A stretch of DNA of 64,000 nucleotides from assembly GCA_029255685.2 (NCBI GenBank), contig CM055311.2, positions 4,326,269 through 4,390,268 of the forward strand, read 5' to 3'. The notes under the pieces are model-generated. The model made no database searches, was not told where the DNA came from, and saw only the letters and a list, made by a program, of their open reading frames with translations. Shown here piece after piece: positions 24,986 to 37,407 of the stretch. Positions within the stretch are counted from its first letter, which is position 1. Every line of letters starts with the position of its first letter. The position numbers were made by a program, and so were the translations under genes. Origin of the DNA: Silene conica (taxonomy: Eukaryota; Streptophyta; Magnoliopsida; Caryophyllales; Caryophyllaceae).

Positions 24986-26400
24986 AAATAAAACTTAAAC
25001 TTGTTGATATAGTTAACGCTTTGAAACATTTTTAAATTATATTCTTTTCTTTCTAAATTACCTTCACTATTACTATTGCGAAAAAATATTAAATGATTTA
25101 CATATTTTTGCGAAAAAAATATTATTTTTCTCAAATTACTCGAGTTTTCAATGTTGACCTTCCGACTAATGATGCTCGGGTCATTTTTTTCCCGAGTCAA
25201 CAAAACCATTTTCTCCAAACTATTTAATCAAATTTTCCTTATATTTTTTTCCCTAATATATTTTTTTTTTAGTTTTTTTTTTCATTTGTCGGCATTTTTG
25301 TTTTATTTCTCTTTTATCCATTTTTTCATATATTTTTCCACACAAATACTATTTGTAAGATCGTCGTATTTGTAACGAAAAAAACTTTAATCACTTTTTA
25401 CTAAATAATGATCCCTCTTGAATAATGATTACATATGGATATCAATGATCGAGTTTTATTACTAAAATAAATGACTAAGACATTAATAACTCGAAAATAA
25501 TCAGTTTTTGTTAAAAAACACAGAAAAGATCGTACAAATTTTTGTTTTCTCTAAATTGATTTTTTTTCATTATTCTTGATATTTCTTTTTGTCAACAAGA
25601 TTTCACATTATTTACACATGTAAATCTATTATTTTAATTTCCATTTTACTTTTCGGTGTGATACTCTCATTTTCAATAATTAAAATGTTTTTCTATATTG
25701 ATTTTTTTATATCGATTATTTTATCAATATGTTTTTTTTCCATTTTATTCAATGATTTATTGGAAATCATTTTGAATTTAATTTTTTAGACTACTTTTTT
25801 TATTTAATCATATTTTAAATCTAATTGTATTTTCTTTTTTTTTTCTCCTTAAAAACTTCCCCAATTTTTTTCCATTTTAACATCTCGAATTCAAGTTCTT
25901 CTAGAAATATTTTACAAATAAAGTTGTAAATCAATTTTCTAATGAAAAGCTTAACAATATATTAGTTTCAGACTTCTCAATGATAGGTGTTAATAAGTTC
26001 ATTATTTAATTGGACATACTTTCTCTTTAAATGTGATGCGGTCTCTAAATAATGTTATTCAATATTATAAAATTTAACGAAAAAAGAATTATTATTTATT
26101 AAATTATCGATGTTATGAAAAACCACTAAATATTATTCTAGTCTGTAAAAAATAAAAATTAAAAATTAAGACGTTGGTAATTTTCTTTACGTGCGTATCA
26201 TTTTAAAGAAGTCTTACATTTCTTATTAGACTAAATTAACAAATACCAAATATTTATTAAATTAATAAAAATATTTTCAAAATTTTACATTTAAATGTTT
26301 CATATTATGTATATTTGATTAAGTTTCATTCAGCTTTTGTATTTTCTTCTTATTTCTTACAAAACCAAGTTTTTACGTTGACCTTAACATGAAATATCTT
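24986..26400. other. AT-rich body of CACTA-1, no genes seen
   Basis: Strongly AT-rich with T runs. Small open frames (25151-25789) are low-complexity and hydrophobic only because of T-rich codons. No transposase motif. Confidence 0.5.
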
Positions 26401-26760
26401 TATACACATTCTAAAGAAAATCTTAGCCACTGGTGTTTGTTACTAGTTTCGTGGCTAAGCAAATATATTGCCAAGGAGAATATGTAAGCCCTGGCTAAAC
26501 AAATATTGGCCACGAAATTATTTGTGGCTAAATATATATTTGCCATGGATGTGACATTGTTCGTGGCAAAAATGATTATTAGCCACGACTGTAACCTAAA
26601 TTGTGGCGCAATTGACTTTTTGCCACGAGAAAAAATTTCCCGTGGCATAAAATTTTTCTAAAATAGTGATAAAATTTTTCCCGTGGCTAAACAAAATTTA
26701 ACCACGAATTATAAATTCTCGTGGCATAAATCGTGGCGCAAGTGTCAATTTGTTGTAGTG
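26400..26760 (-). repeat. CACTA-1 right sub-terminal and terminal repeats
   Basis: At least ten copies of GTGGCTAA / GCCACGA-type motifs in both orientations, ending in the terminal CACTACAACAAATTG (26760 inward), then TSD GTG. Confidence 0.87.
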
Positions 26761-26763
26761 GTG

Positions 26764-27955
26764 TTACAAGTGGAGTCGGAGCTATATAATGAGATTAGGG
26801 AGAGCCGGCTGACAAATGATAAGTTCGCCGAGTGGAAAGCAAAGCTGGAATCAGGTGGACCGTCGAGGTTTTCTGTGAGTGGGGATGGGAGTCTTCGGTT
26901 CGATGGTAGGTGGTATGTTCCGAATTGTTCTGAGTTGGGGAAGAGGATTATGATAGAGGCCCGTTGTGTACCTTACTCATTGCATCCTGGTGGGGATAAA
27001 CTATATAGGCATTTGAAGCAGACTTTCTAGTGGCCGGGTATGAAGAGGGATTTGGCAGAATTTGTAGCTCGATGTTTGACTTGTCAACGAGTGAAAGGGG
27101 AGCAGCATCGACCTCAGGGTAAGATTCAGTCCTTAGAGGTTCCAGAGTGGAAGTGGGAATTGATCTCGATGGACTTCATTGTGGGGTTACCTCGATCTCA
27201 GAGGGGTAACAACATGATCAGGGTGATAGTGGACAAATTGACTAAGTCCACTCATTTTGTCCCCATAAAGGAAACTTGGAGCAAGGTAGAGTTGACTCTA
27301 GCTTATTGGAAGAACGTGGTCAGATTGCACGGGATTCCTAAGGATATTGTATTGGATCGGGTTTCTCGCTTTATTTCGAGGTTTTAGCAAGAGTTACAGG
27401 AGATGATGGGTAGTACCTTGAAGATGATTACTGCTTTCCATCCAGCTACCGATGGCCAGACCGAGAGAACCATCAAGACCCTTGAGGACATGTTGAGAGC
27501 GTGTGTGATGGAGTTCGGGGGTAGTTGGGAAGAGAGACTCGATTTGATCGAGTTTTCCTAAAATAACAATTACCATACGAGCATTGGGATGGCTCTGTTC
27601 GAGGCCTTGTATGGGAGGAGATGTAGGAGGCCGATATGTTGGGATGATAGTTCTGAGGCTATCTGAGGATATGATCGATCAGGTGAAGATGATTCGTCGG
27701 AAGATGAGAGCTGCCCAGGATCGACAAAAAAGCTATGGGAACTTACACCGCAAGGACATTAAGTTTCAGGTTAGCGATAAGGTGTTACTGAAGGTTTCAC
27801 CTATAAGGGGCGTCATACGGTTTGGGAGGAAGGACAAGTTGAGCCAGAAGTTTATCGGCCTCATGGATTTGGTTCCACCTCATGGAGTTAAACCTGGTGC
27901 TCAGTTTGTAGAGGGTTTTCGTTTTCTACAAGTTGCTCGGATGAATGATAATTGA
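26764..27955 (+). pseudogene. Gypsy (chromovirus-type) integrase remnant directly behind an LTR end
   Basis: After the LTR end TTACA (26764-26768) comes AGTGGAGTCGGAGC (26769-26782), a degenerate tRNA-Met primer site. The reading frame then starts inside pol: an RNase H/integrase linker (LYNEIRESRL), an H2C2 zinc finger region with YSLHPGGDKL and CLTCQRVKGEQHRPQG, and an integrase core with MDFIVGLP (first Asp), DRVSRF (second Asp region) and ATDGQTERTIKTLEDMLR (Glu). In-frame stops lie at about 27028, 27385 and 27559, and a frameshift occurs near 27640. gag, protease and reverse transcriptase are absent. It ends where CACTA-2 sequence begins (about 27955). Confidence 0.87.
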
Positions 27956-27956
27956 T

Positions 27957-28226
27957 ATTGGAATTTGTCCTATATATTCCTTCTTCACCATGCCATATTC
28001 AAATATGATAACCTAGTCTAAATCCACGACAAATAATATGTTCTCTTAACAACTTTATACTATCAACCTTCGTCACATTGGAGCAATCCACACAAGGGCA
28101 ATAAAACCCTTCATCATTCGTAGTTTTCGAATATTCTAAAGCAGTTCTACAAAACTCTTCAACGCCGTTTTGAAATTCTACCGAACTACGTTTACCATAC
28201 ATCCAACTTCGATCCATCTTATCCAA
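27957..28226 (-). pseudogene. CACTA transposase, N-terminal transposase-associated domain
   Basis: Starts MDKMDRSWMYGKRSS (28226), contains FYCPCVDCSN with the paired-Cys motif, then LLREHIICRGF and GYHI, typical of the transposase-associated domain at the N-terminus of plant En/Spm TNP2-like proteins. An in-frame stop follows GYHI (about 27999), after which the frame would continue as IWHGEE. The catalytic TNP2 domain is absent. The domain is about 85 residues long. Confidence 0.85.
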
Positions 28227-28873
28227 AACCTAGTAAATACAAGGAAAATTAAATAAATGACTATGAACTCCTTCAAGGAAAAGTATATGGAAAGGTAAGA
28301 ATAGCATGAACTCAAGGAAAACATATATAGAGTTGAATGTGTACTGAATAACAACACTTGAAACAGCCTGTTCAAAATTAATATTCTCTGCACTAGAATA
28401 AATGGAACATGCCTAAGCACTCATTCACTACATGGATTGCTATCAACCAGGGTGTTAAACTTAGACAGAAGCTATTTTTTGCATGACCTTACAGACACTA
28501 GTGTAGGCTGTTAAGATCAGACCTTGTGTTGCTTAATGCATCATAACTACTTTACCATGTCACTACTGGTCATCAATTCTGGTTTGCAGTTTCTGATACT
28601 GTGCAGTACCACCAATAAGAACATGATGAGAAGTACCTATTTCATAACTAACTTCTGAACTAAAAAAAAGTGTGTGAGCATGAGACAAATAGCACTTTCT
28701 GAACTAAGCCATATGTGGCTATAAGTACGAACAGATTAATTATTTATCCCTCTTTACTATAATTAATTTTATCATTTATTGATTGGTTACTTGTGTCCTT
28801 CACTTTTAAATTAATTTGTTTGTTTATTGAGTAATTGTATGAGACGGTGGTGTAAGACCGATCTTATTGTGTT
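28227..28873. other. CACTA-2 upstream sequence, no genes seen
   Basis: Non-coding, AT-rich. Probably upstream or first-intron sequence of the CACTA-2 transposase gene. The frame at 28178-28420 overlaps the transposase start in another frame and has no recognisable domain. Confidence 0.4.
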
Positions 28874-29142
28874 TACTGTTCCCCCCGTTTTATATTATAT
28901 GTCGTGTTAGAAAACATTAAAAAATTCTTTTTATAAGTCGTTTTACACTTTTCAATGTATTATAAATTCCAATACAATAATAACTAGAAAGAAAGTGGCA
29001 CTTCTAGATATTTGATTGGTGGAAAAAGTTATGTTTCTTTATGTTCTAATGGTATTTATTGTAGTATTAAAATTTCTAACACTTTCTTAATTCATGTGAA
29101 ATATTTTAAAACGACATATAAAACCAAACGAAGAGAGTAGTA
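28874..29142. mobile_element. Stowaway-like MITE (Tc1/mariner type)
   Basis: The left end TACTGTTCCCCCCGTTTTAT and the right end read inward, TACTACTCTCTTCGTTTGGT, are imperfect inverted repeats that continue with ATATGTCGT. This follows the Stowaway consensus start (CTCCCTCCGT) and TA target site. About 269 bp, no coding capacity. Confidence 0.72.
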
Positions 29143-29835
29143 TAGAAGAATAGTTACTTTTGAAAAATAAAACCCCTTAATATATAAATCGTCTTATTTT
29201 ATAAATTATTTGTTTATCTAATATACATTTCATTACAATAATCTATAGAAAATGATAAAACATAAAATTCTCATTAAACCTTATTCATGTTTTCTGTATA
29301 AAAAATTTGTTATACCAAAACAAATTTCTTGGGTCCGCCCCTGTGAGTAATGTTATAAAATCATACCTAATAATCTATAATTGACACTAAGTCAAGCTTT
29401 TGGCTGATGACGAGAAAACACCCAGCAGCAGACTAAATGGATGTACAGACACAGTCTCGCACTATACCAAGTAACTGTCGTGGACAGAAGGGCAATGGGG
29501 GCAGTCTGGTATACACAGACCAGTACAGTATGCAGCAGGGCAACACAGACGCACAACAACATCGAGAGGATGCAGAAAACAATGGTTTAGACGCGCGGGA
29601 GCTCAGAAAATAATAGTGAGGCAGTACTAGTAAGTATAGGCAGTAGTAGAAAGTAGCAGTAGCATTAAGGCAGTAGCAGTAGCAGTAGCATCAAAAAACT
29701 GGAACAAGCATTAAAAACTGGAACAAGCATTACCAATATTGATAAACCCTAACAATAACATTGACAATTAAGAAGGGCTTCGTTTCAGGCGATTTACATA
29801 AACCCTAACAATAACTAATATCCAATAACATAGAA
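29143..29835. other. CACTA-2 5' region, no genes seen
   Basis: Includes a CAGTAGCAGTAG-type repeat (29610-29690). On the other side of LARD-2 the sequence resumes after the TAGAA duplication. Probably the untranslated 5' part of the CACTA-2 gene. Confidence 0.4.
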
Positions 29836-31186
29836 TGTAATACTCCGTATTTTACCTTAATATTATTTATTATATTAGAGTGTTGATATTTTCTGGGCAT
29901 TTATATTCGATAATTAATAATCGAATAAGCGTTTTATTATGTTGACGTTTTGGATAGTTATTTGGAAGGTGATATTCGATAATTAAAGTATTGAATAATG
30001 TTGTTATATTTTATGTGTTATAAGTGAAGTATCGTATATGAGTATTAGTAATATATCGTGTCGTGAGTAACGGGATTGGGCCTTGAAGTGCGTACAATAT
30101 AGCACCCCAACTCGACAGACCACACAATAACACAAACATCTCACAAATGCCTATGCCGTCACATAAAAACTCAACCCAAACCCTACCGCTAACCTAATAA
30201 ACGTCTGACATAAGTACCCAAACTTGTTGCTGCCACATCTGGGATTACCATGGACGGGTTTTACACGGTGGTTAAACGGTCCTAGGGTGGTTCGTTTACG
30301 CCAGGAAAAGGGTATGTTGCTATCGCTGTTTATCGCAGTTTCTGTGCTCTTCTTATTTCGCAGTTTGTATCTCGTGTAATCAAGATATATTTCTGATTGT
30401 TATGTAATGATAGTCTAGGATGTATAACAATGGTATGTTGACCATAGTGGGGTTGTCGTTGGCCACCTAGGACCGTCGTATGCATGGTTTTGGTAGCGTG
30501 TGTCGGCTGTTTTGCTTTCGTTTTCATAACAGAGTCCCTGAACGTGAATCTTTGCACTGGTTTCGACCTTTATTCTATTTAAAATCGCGATGGGCGTTAG
30601 AGTACCTTGTAAGGTGGTAGTCAGGTTGTGGGCGTGGTGGTTTTCATGGTGGGTTTCTGTGTCTTATAGCAGTGTTAAGGGGAGTGTCGCTTTGCTTGTC
30701 GGTTTTGTGTCGAAACAGTGGGAAACAGGGGTTGTGGGCTGCTGGGTTTCAAGGTGACTGTTTGGTTAGTGGCTGCTGTGTTGACCTCCACTGCTTCCTC
30801 TCATGGAACCACCGAGGCTCAGGGGTGATCTTGGTGGTGCCACTGGAGAAGGCGGAGGCTGCTGCTGCTGTTAGTCGGGTTGTTTTGGTATGGTGTCTTA
30901 GTGAGTTCGAATTTTGGGGTTGTGACCACGGGTGTTTGTAGCTAGTGTCAAGGTCCAGTGGGGACGAGTCAAGGGAGGAGGTTGACGTCAATGGGTGGTC
31001 CATGGTGCGGTAATAGCAGCCACGGTGGTTAGGTGGTGGTCTAGGCGACGTAAGGTGGTTGATGGGGCGTGTTTTAGGGTTGTCAGAGGCTGAAGTCGTG
31101 GGGGCATGTTCTCGCTACTGGGTTGTTTGCGTAAACGTGTGTTGCTAATCTTTATCTTTGTCGTGTTTAGTTCACTAGTTTGATTG

Positions 31187-31354
<168 letters not shown>

Positions 31355-32074
31355 AATTATATGTTATTGTTAATCTTATATTATTATTATTGTTGGTTTT
31401 GTGATTTGGGTATGTTGTTTATTAAAGTTTAGTAATTGTTATTAGTATTGAATATTGTCATTGGTAGTATGTTAATGGTTATTGTATGGTAATATTACTA
31501 GCAATGTTTTCACCATTGGATTGTTATATGGATAACAAATAATGATAAGGATATTATTAATATTATTAGTAAGGCTTGTTTAACCTTAATGTTGTAATGT
31601 TATTATTATGAACTTATAATTGTATGGTCATATGTTATATTTGGTTATTTGAGTTCTTGCTAAACTTAGTAAGTCGACATATGAAGTAAGCCTATTTTAG
31701 TAAGTTTATAATTGGCTAATGATGATTGATGTGAATAATGAGTTAATGTTAATTGATATGTATAATTACTTTTTGTGATAAGTAAATCGTTATGAACTTG
31801 ATCAAGTAAGCTTTTAGTGGTGGTTGGTGGTACGAATAGAATTTTATAGTAAGTACTATTTATAGGAACCGAGCTCGAAGAGGAATATTTCTGGCAGCTG
31901 TTCGGTTATCGTTCTGCAAATCGAGTTAGGGGAATTACTGTGCATATAATGACGATGACTTGGTTGATTGATGTTAAGCATGGTTATTTTACATATCATA
32001 TCACTTGGAATTTTGTGTTATTTGTTTATATATATGCATTTGTGATACGATATGAGGTGATGAGAAATGGTCGT

Positions 32075-32250
32075 TGTGATCGGTGCGAAGTTAATTGGCG
32101 TTGTGATCGGTGCGGAGTTAATTGGCGTTGTGATCGGTGCGGAGTTATTGGGCCTTATGATCGGTGCGGAGTTATTGGGCCTTGTGATCGGTGCGGAGTT
32201 AATGGGCCATGTGATCGGTGCGGAGTTAATGGGCCTTGTGATTCGGAGTG
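32075..32250 (+). repeat. 27-bp minisatellite in LARD-2 5' LTR
   Basis: Six to seven copies of a 27-bp unit containing GTGATCGGTGCGGAGTTA. Because 27 is divisible by three, it produces a repetitive open frame that is not a gene. Confidence 0.9.
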
Positions 32251-32644
32251 GAGATGTTTGACTTTCTATTTATAGCAATGTTTGGTTGTTTATTTTTCCT
32301 CTACTCAACCTCGTGGTTGACCCTGTGTATTCGTGTGACACCTGTAATGATCCGTGATGGGGAGCAGTTTTGACAGGAAAGGTGGTGTTGTGGGAGCATG
32401 GGATGGCGTGAGCACTTGGATGGACCGACTTAGATGTAGATCACATACTTTATAGTTATCAGTTGTACTTTAATTCCGCTGTGTTGTATTTGTAACATCG
32501 AAGTTTAAATTTTTATCAGTTTTTATATAAAGTACTTTGGTTTGATTTACTTTGTTATTCACTATCTCGGATATTCCGAGATGTAACAGCTCAATTTACT
32601 GAGGATGTCTTGCCAAAGGCTCCTTAATAAATCGGGGTGTTACA

Positions 32645-32899
32645 AAGTGGTATCAGAGCGAACGATCCTCAGGCCTAAACCAAATGAATGATAATGAACG
32701 TAGGATGAGTCTGAGAAAATGAACCCCGAGATGAAACTGAGAGGAGTCCCAAAAAGGAACGGGATGAGTTAGGGGCCCCCTCACACCAGACCTGGGCCTT
32801 TTCGGTTCTGTCTCGGGAACCCAATGAGAGTAATTGAAGAGTGGGGTAGATTCTATAGTGACCTAATCATCTTGTAGTAACGTTCTTGCAGGAGAAAAT
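32645..32899 (+). other. LARD-2 leader
   Basis: Shares blocks with the LARD-1 leader (CCTAAACCAAATGAAT, AATGAACGTAGGA) read in the element's orientation. The leader is cut by the solo LTR at 32900 and resumes as AATGAGGTAAG at 35443. Confidence 0.8.
32648..32660 (+). promoter_or_regulatory. LARD-2 primer binding site (initiator tRNA-Met)
   Basis: TGGTATCAGAGCG, 3 bp after the 5' LTR end TTACA. Confidence 0.9.
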
Positions 32900-34137
32900 T
32901 GTAATAACTCGAAAATTTTATTATAAATATTTACTAGTACTTTCGTCGTATCGATAGTGATTTATGATAGTTAACATATTCGATAAATTATTTATTGAAT
33001 GGTATCTTATTATGTGTTGTTAGCGGGGTTTGAACTCGAGACCTTTGGGTACGTAGTGGTGGGCCTTGAGTACATACAAATCACGCTGCAAACCCACATC
33101 AATAAGTTTTGTGAAAACCTAGTTATACGCTATCATACATGCCGACATAAGGAGACTTGTTAACCTAGTTTTGCCCTACTACAAACACTACCATCAACCT
33201 TATCATTCAGCCGCCACATCAGAGTCGAGGAAGGAGGTTGTTCACGGTGAGGCTAGGTGGTCTAGGGTGGTTCGAATGCCCATTAAAACAGGTATGTTCA
33301 TCACGTTAACCTATTCCGCGTCTGCACTTCCTTTTCTCGTCTGCAATCACCATCGTATATCATGTATTTGTTTCTGATCCTTTGAGAAATAGTAACCTAT
33401 GATATGTGGTAATCGTGTTGGACCCTAGGGAAGTCGTAGTTGACCACCAGAGGACCACCAGTTATATTCGTTTTGGCGCCTGCTGCTGTACCCTGTGTTT
33501 AAACAATCTGACTTCGTGACTTTCGTATACCAATTCGTGTGATTCTTGTTTGCGCTGGCTCTGTTTGTGATAGTATTTTGTTAGAGAGTAGTGGCGTGTT
33601 TGTGACGGTGGTGGTCGTAGTGGGTCGTGGTGTGTCACGGCTACTGTATGGTGGTTATCGTTGGCTGGGTTATAGTGTGAAACAGGGTAACAGACTCAGG
33701 GAGGTTGCGCACGGGTTTTGGGAGGCCTGTTTCGTAGGGTTTTAGTGGGGACGAAGCCTGGTGGTTGCCACCAGGGTGTCAGGTGTAGTGCAGAGTGTCG
33801 TGGGTAGTGATCGGTTATGACAGTGGTGGTGTTGGCATGCGGCTAAGGGGTGTGTAAGGAGGGTGGTAACACGGGTAAAGGGGCAGAACTTGGGGACTGT
33901 GTGTGACCAGCGTGTTTGGGGCGGTTGTCAGTGGCTGTTGGGGTCGAGTCGAGGGTAGAGGTCAGGGTCAATGGTTGCACCATGGTCAGGGGTCTCACCC
34001 ACGGCCGTGGGGTGGTGGTGTAGGCCGTAGAAGGGCGTCGAAGAGGGCTGCGAAGTGGACTGATGTCGTGAGGGGTGGGTTGCTGTTTTGGGCTGATTTG
34101 TTTTACGTGTTGTTTGTCCAGTGTAATAATTTTGGTT

Positions 34138-34199
<62 letters not shown>

Positions 34200-34999
34200 G
34201 TTATAATTATTGTTATTATTATTATCATCTTCTTTATTAATGTTGTTATCATTACCATTGTTGATTAGTCTTATTATTATTATTAGTATTAATATGGTTA
34301 ATCTTATATTATGTCATTTGGATTGTTATGTTATTGATATTTATGGTTGTTATTTTTGTATTGGTCTTATTGATGTGGAATAATTACTTTATTCAATTCT
34401 ATAATAATTGTCGTTAGGATTGTCTATTGTGATTAATATGGCTACCATTGTTAGCGTGGTAATTGTTAATTGTGTTTTATGGATAGTTAAGGTATTTGAG
34501 TTATGAGCAATTTTGTGATAACTATTTATATGCGGGTACGATTAATGAACGAGAACATGATCCATTATTTATGTAGTAGAGTTGGTGGTATGAATGGAGT
34601 TTGATATTAAACAATAATTATAGGAACTGAGTTCGAGGTGGAATAATTCGGGCAGCTGTTCGGTTGTCTTTCGGCAGGTCAAGGTAGGGGAATATTGTAT
34701 ACTTGGTGATGAGTAATTTGTTATTATCCGATGTTAACTATTTATATCTCATTGTATGAATGGTGTTATATTGAATTTAATTGACTGTATATTTCTGTGA
34801 TACAATACGGTGTGGAGAATATTGGGTCTTGTGATACGGTGCGGAGTTTATTTGGCGTTGGATCGGTGCGGAGTTTATTTGGCGTTGGATCGGTGCAGAG
34901 TTTATTTGGCATTGGATCGGTGCGGAGTTTATTTGGCGTTGGATCGGTGCGGAGTTTATTTGGTGTTGGATCGGTGCGGAGAAGGGATGATTGAATCCC

Positions 35000-35064
<65 letters not shown>

Positions 35065-35441
35065 GATACTGTTGGCTTATTTTATTTTCCTCTACTCAAC
35101 CTCGTGGTTGACCCTGTGTATTCGTGTGACACCTACAATGATCCGGAATAGGGAGTAGATTCTACAGGAAAGCGACAGTTGAGCTAGGAGCTGGGACGGG
35201 AATGAGAGATGCGGACTTGAGACCGACTTAGATCTACATCACATATAGTATAGCTATCAGTTGTACTTTTTTTTCTTCTTGTAGTCCCTGTAACATCAAA
35301 GTTTAAATTCTATCGGTTTTATATAAAGTACTTTGTATTGTTTTACTTTGTTATTCACTACCTCGTACTTTTCGAGATGGTAACAGCTCTATTTATTCGG
35401 GAATGTCTTGCCAAAGGCTCTTGAATAAATGGGGGTGTTAC
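32900..35441 (+). mobile_element. Solo LTR of a related gypsy/LARD subfamily nested in LARD-2
   Basis: Starts TGTAATAACTCGAAAAT, ends GGGGGTGTTACA; about 2.54 kb with no internal region. It interrupts a leader that is continuous in LARD-1. Flanking bases AAAT and AAAT/AATG give only a short, imperfect duplication. It contains (TTA)n (34138-34199), six copies of a 27-bp unit with GGATCGGTGCGGAGTTTA (34835-34985), a (GT)n tract (35012-35065) and the hairpin TCAACC-TCGT-GGTTGA (35096-35111). Solo LTRs arise by recombination between two LTRs. Confidence 0.85.
34835..34985 (+). repeat. 27-bp minisatellite in the solo LTR
   Basis: About six copies of the unit TTTGGCGTTGGATCGGTGCG plus GAGTTTA; same repeat family as in the LARD-2 LTRs but a different variant and number. 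Confidence 0.9.
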
Positions 35442-35525
35442 AAATGAGGTAAGTAATATTTGAGTTATGATTAATGATGTCAGATGTAAAGATGTGTGTA
35501 ATATGAAATGTGGATCAATCTGGAT

Positions 35526-35948
35526 GATGGAATTGAAATTTTAAGAGTTTAGAGGTGTAATTGTGAACAATGGATAGAGTAGCGTGATCATAGTATGTTG
35601 GTGTTTGGAATGTTCTTATGGTATATGGTTAGTAAATGACTATCGTAGCTATGCAATATATTGGTTGATGGAATTGAAATTTTAAGAGTTTAGAGGTGTA
35701 ATTGTGAACAATGGATAGAGTAGCGTGATCATAGTATGTTGGTGTTTGGAATGTTCTTATGGTATATGGTTAGTAAATGACTATCGTAGCTATGCAATAT
35801 ATTGGTTGATGGAATTGAAATTTTAAGAGTTTAGAGGTGTAATTGTGAACAATGGATAGAGTAGCGTGATCATAGTATGTTGGTTTTTGGAATGTTCTTA
35901 TGGTATATGGTTAGTAAATGACTATCGTAGCTATGCAATATATTGGTT
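35526..35948 (+). repeat. Three tandem copies of a 141-bp unit
   Basis: Units start GATGGAATTGAAATTTTAAG at 35526, 35667 and 35808. The copies are almost identical (one visible change, GTGTTTGG to GTTTTTGG in the third), so the triplication is recent. No matching triplication in LARD-1. Confidence 0.95.
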
Positions 35949-36707
35949 GGGATTTAGATATGAATGATCAGATTCAGATGTTATAGTAATCCATGTCTAG
36001 TGATATGCGGAATAAGTTCCCTAAGCCATGAATGTATGTAGTTATGTGTTGCATATATCGTACTTAAGATTTTATGCCTTTTCTACGCATTTAAAATTTG
36101 TTATAGAGATAGTAATCAATAAGTGACTTTGTGGTAATTCCTAGTTTATATTTCCGTATTTGAATAGGTTGTGAGTATGTGATGGTAGAAACTAATTTAT
36201 TTATATACACACGTATAACTATTGAGTTATTTAGTTGAGACTACTTTCAGTTTCGAGTTCTTTACCATGTTCTAGATGATAATTATTGTTGAAATGAGGA
36301 ATGCATGTTGATATGGTACAAAGTGATGTCTATGCTTCAACTGTATGCCAGCATATTTTGGAAAAATAATGGTTATATTTAAATACGATAGAGTGGTGAT
36401 TTCAAGGAACACAAATTTCGATAAATTTTTTTTTTTTTTTTTGGAATGTTAACCTTGCTTGCAAGGACTGCCATTTAAAATGCGTTCTCTCTATGTGTAT
36501 GAAAATTTTATGTATGATAAACTGTATGAAACTTTAACAAGTCGTTATTCAATTTTGATTTGTGAAAGTTGCCCAAATTTCTGTTGAATGATTGTAAAGT
36601 TCCTGCCCAGACCAATTGAGTTGTGTTATAAATAATTCTTTTGAGATATGCCTTCGATTTTTTTTCCCCTATGGTCAGCTAATTCTTCGTATTTTCTATA
36701 AAAAAAA

Positions 36708-36741
<34 letters not shown>

Positions 36742-37372
36742 TAGTGGGCCGCAAGATAGCTAAGCGGTTATTTAGTTATGATTGTTGTAAGTTGCTGTGT
36801 AATGTGTTGTTGGTGGAATTGCGAGTTATGTAAGTTTCATATGACAGTTAATCAAATACGAATTATGTGATGTGTCCATGTGATATTCTGATATGTGAAT
36901 TATGCATATGATATGAATATGAACCTTACTATATGATAACGTAACCTTGTTTACTTCGTCAAGTTTAATATGGAACCGTTTCAATTATGCCAACGCTCTT
37001 ACTGTCTAGTGTGATGATCTCAAAATAATGATGTGTTGTCCGTATTGACTGTCAAAATCGTGTTAATCAAGAAGAGTCTTGCCAAGTGGCAGAATGAAAT
37101 TTAACTGGTAAACTTACTAACATGATATAGTAGTCTAAGGGTTATACGTAATTGTGTTTATTTGAACAATGTGAATCTTGTTGATGTTCTTTTGGATATT
37201 GATGGTTCACCTCTGTCTAGTTTCCTGTGATTATAATCTTTATAACTTTTTCAAGTATATTGTTATCCATACAGTGAATAGCATATTGTTATACTTAGAA
37301 TCTGATTGCGACGTGTCGAATTATAAATTGTTTGACATATGATTTATGGAAGTACTACTCTTGTGAATTTGT

Positions 37373-37407
<35 letters not shown>

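Larger units (their letters stand above)
11719..26760. mobile_element. CACTA-1: non-autonomous CACTA (En/Spm) transposon, 15 kb with nested insertions
   Basis: The left end reads CACTACTACAATTGAGCACT at 11719, and the right end, read inward on the minus strand from 26760, is CACTACAACAAATTGACACT. Both are flanked by the 3-bp duplication GTG (11716-11718 and 26761-26763), as expected for CACTA transposons. Both ends carry clusters of short sub-terminal repeats around GTGGCTAA and its complement. Without the nested SINE and retrotransposons, about 2.3 kb of CACTA sequence remain, with no recognisable transposase, so it needed a helper element. Confidence 0.9.

Noticed and set aside
30330-31003. 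Open frames of 75-89 residues conserved at 39580-40253
   Set aside because: The conservation is explained by their position in the two LTRs of LARD-2; no domain is recognisable.
32075-32250. CRISPR-like direct repeats
   Set aside because: Units are directly adjacent without unique spacers, and the genome is a plant.
32067-32275. Repetitive Cys-rich frame resembling zinc knuckles (also 41141-41413 and 34797-35151)
   Set aside because: It is the reading of a 27-bp minisatellite; spacing of Cys follows the repeat, not a metal-binding motif.
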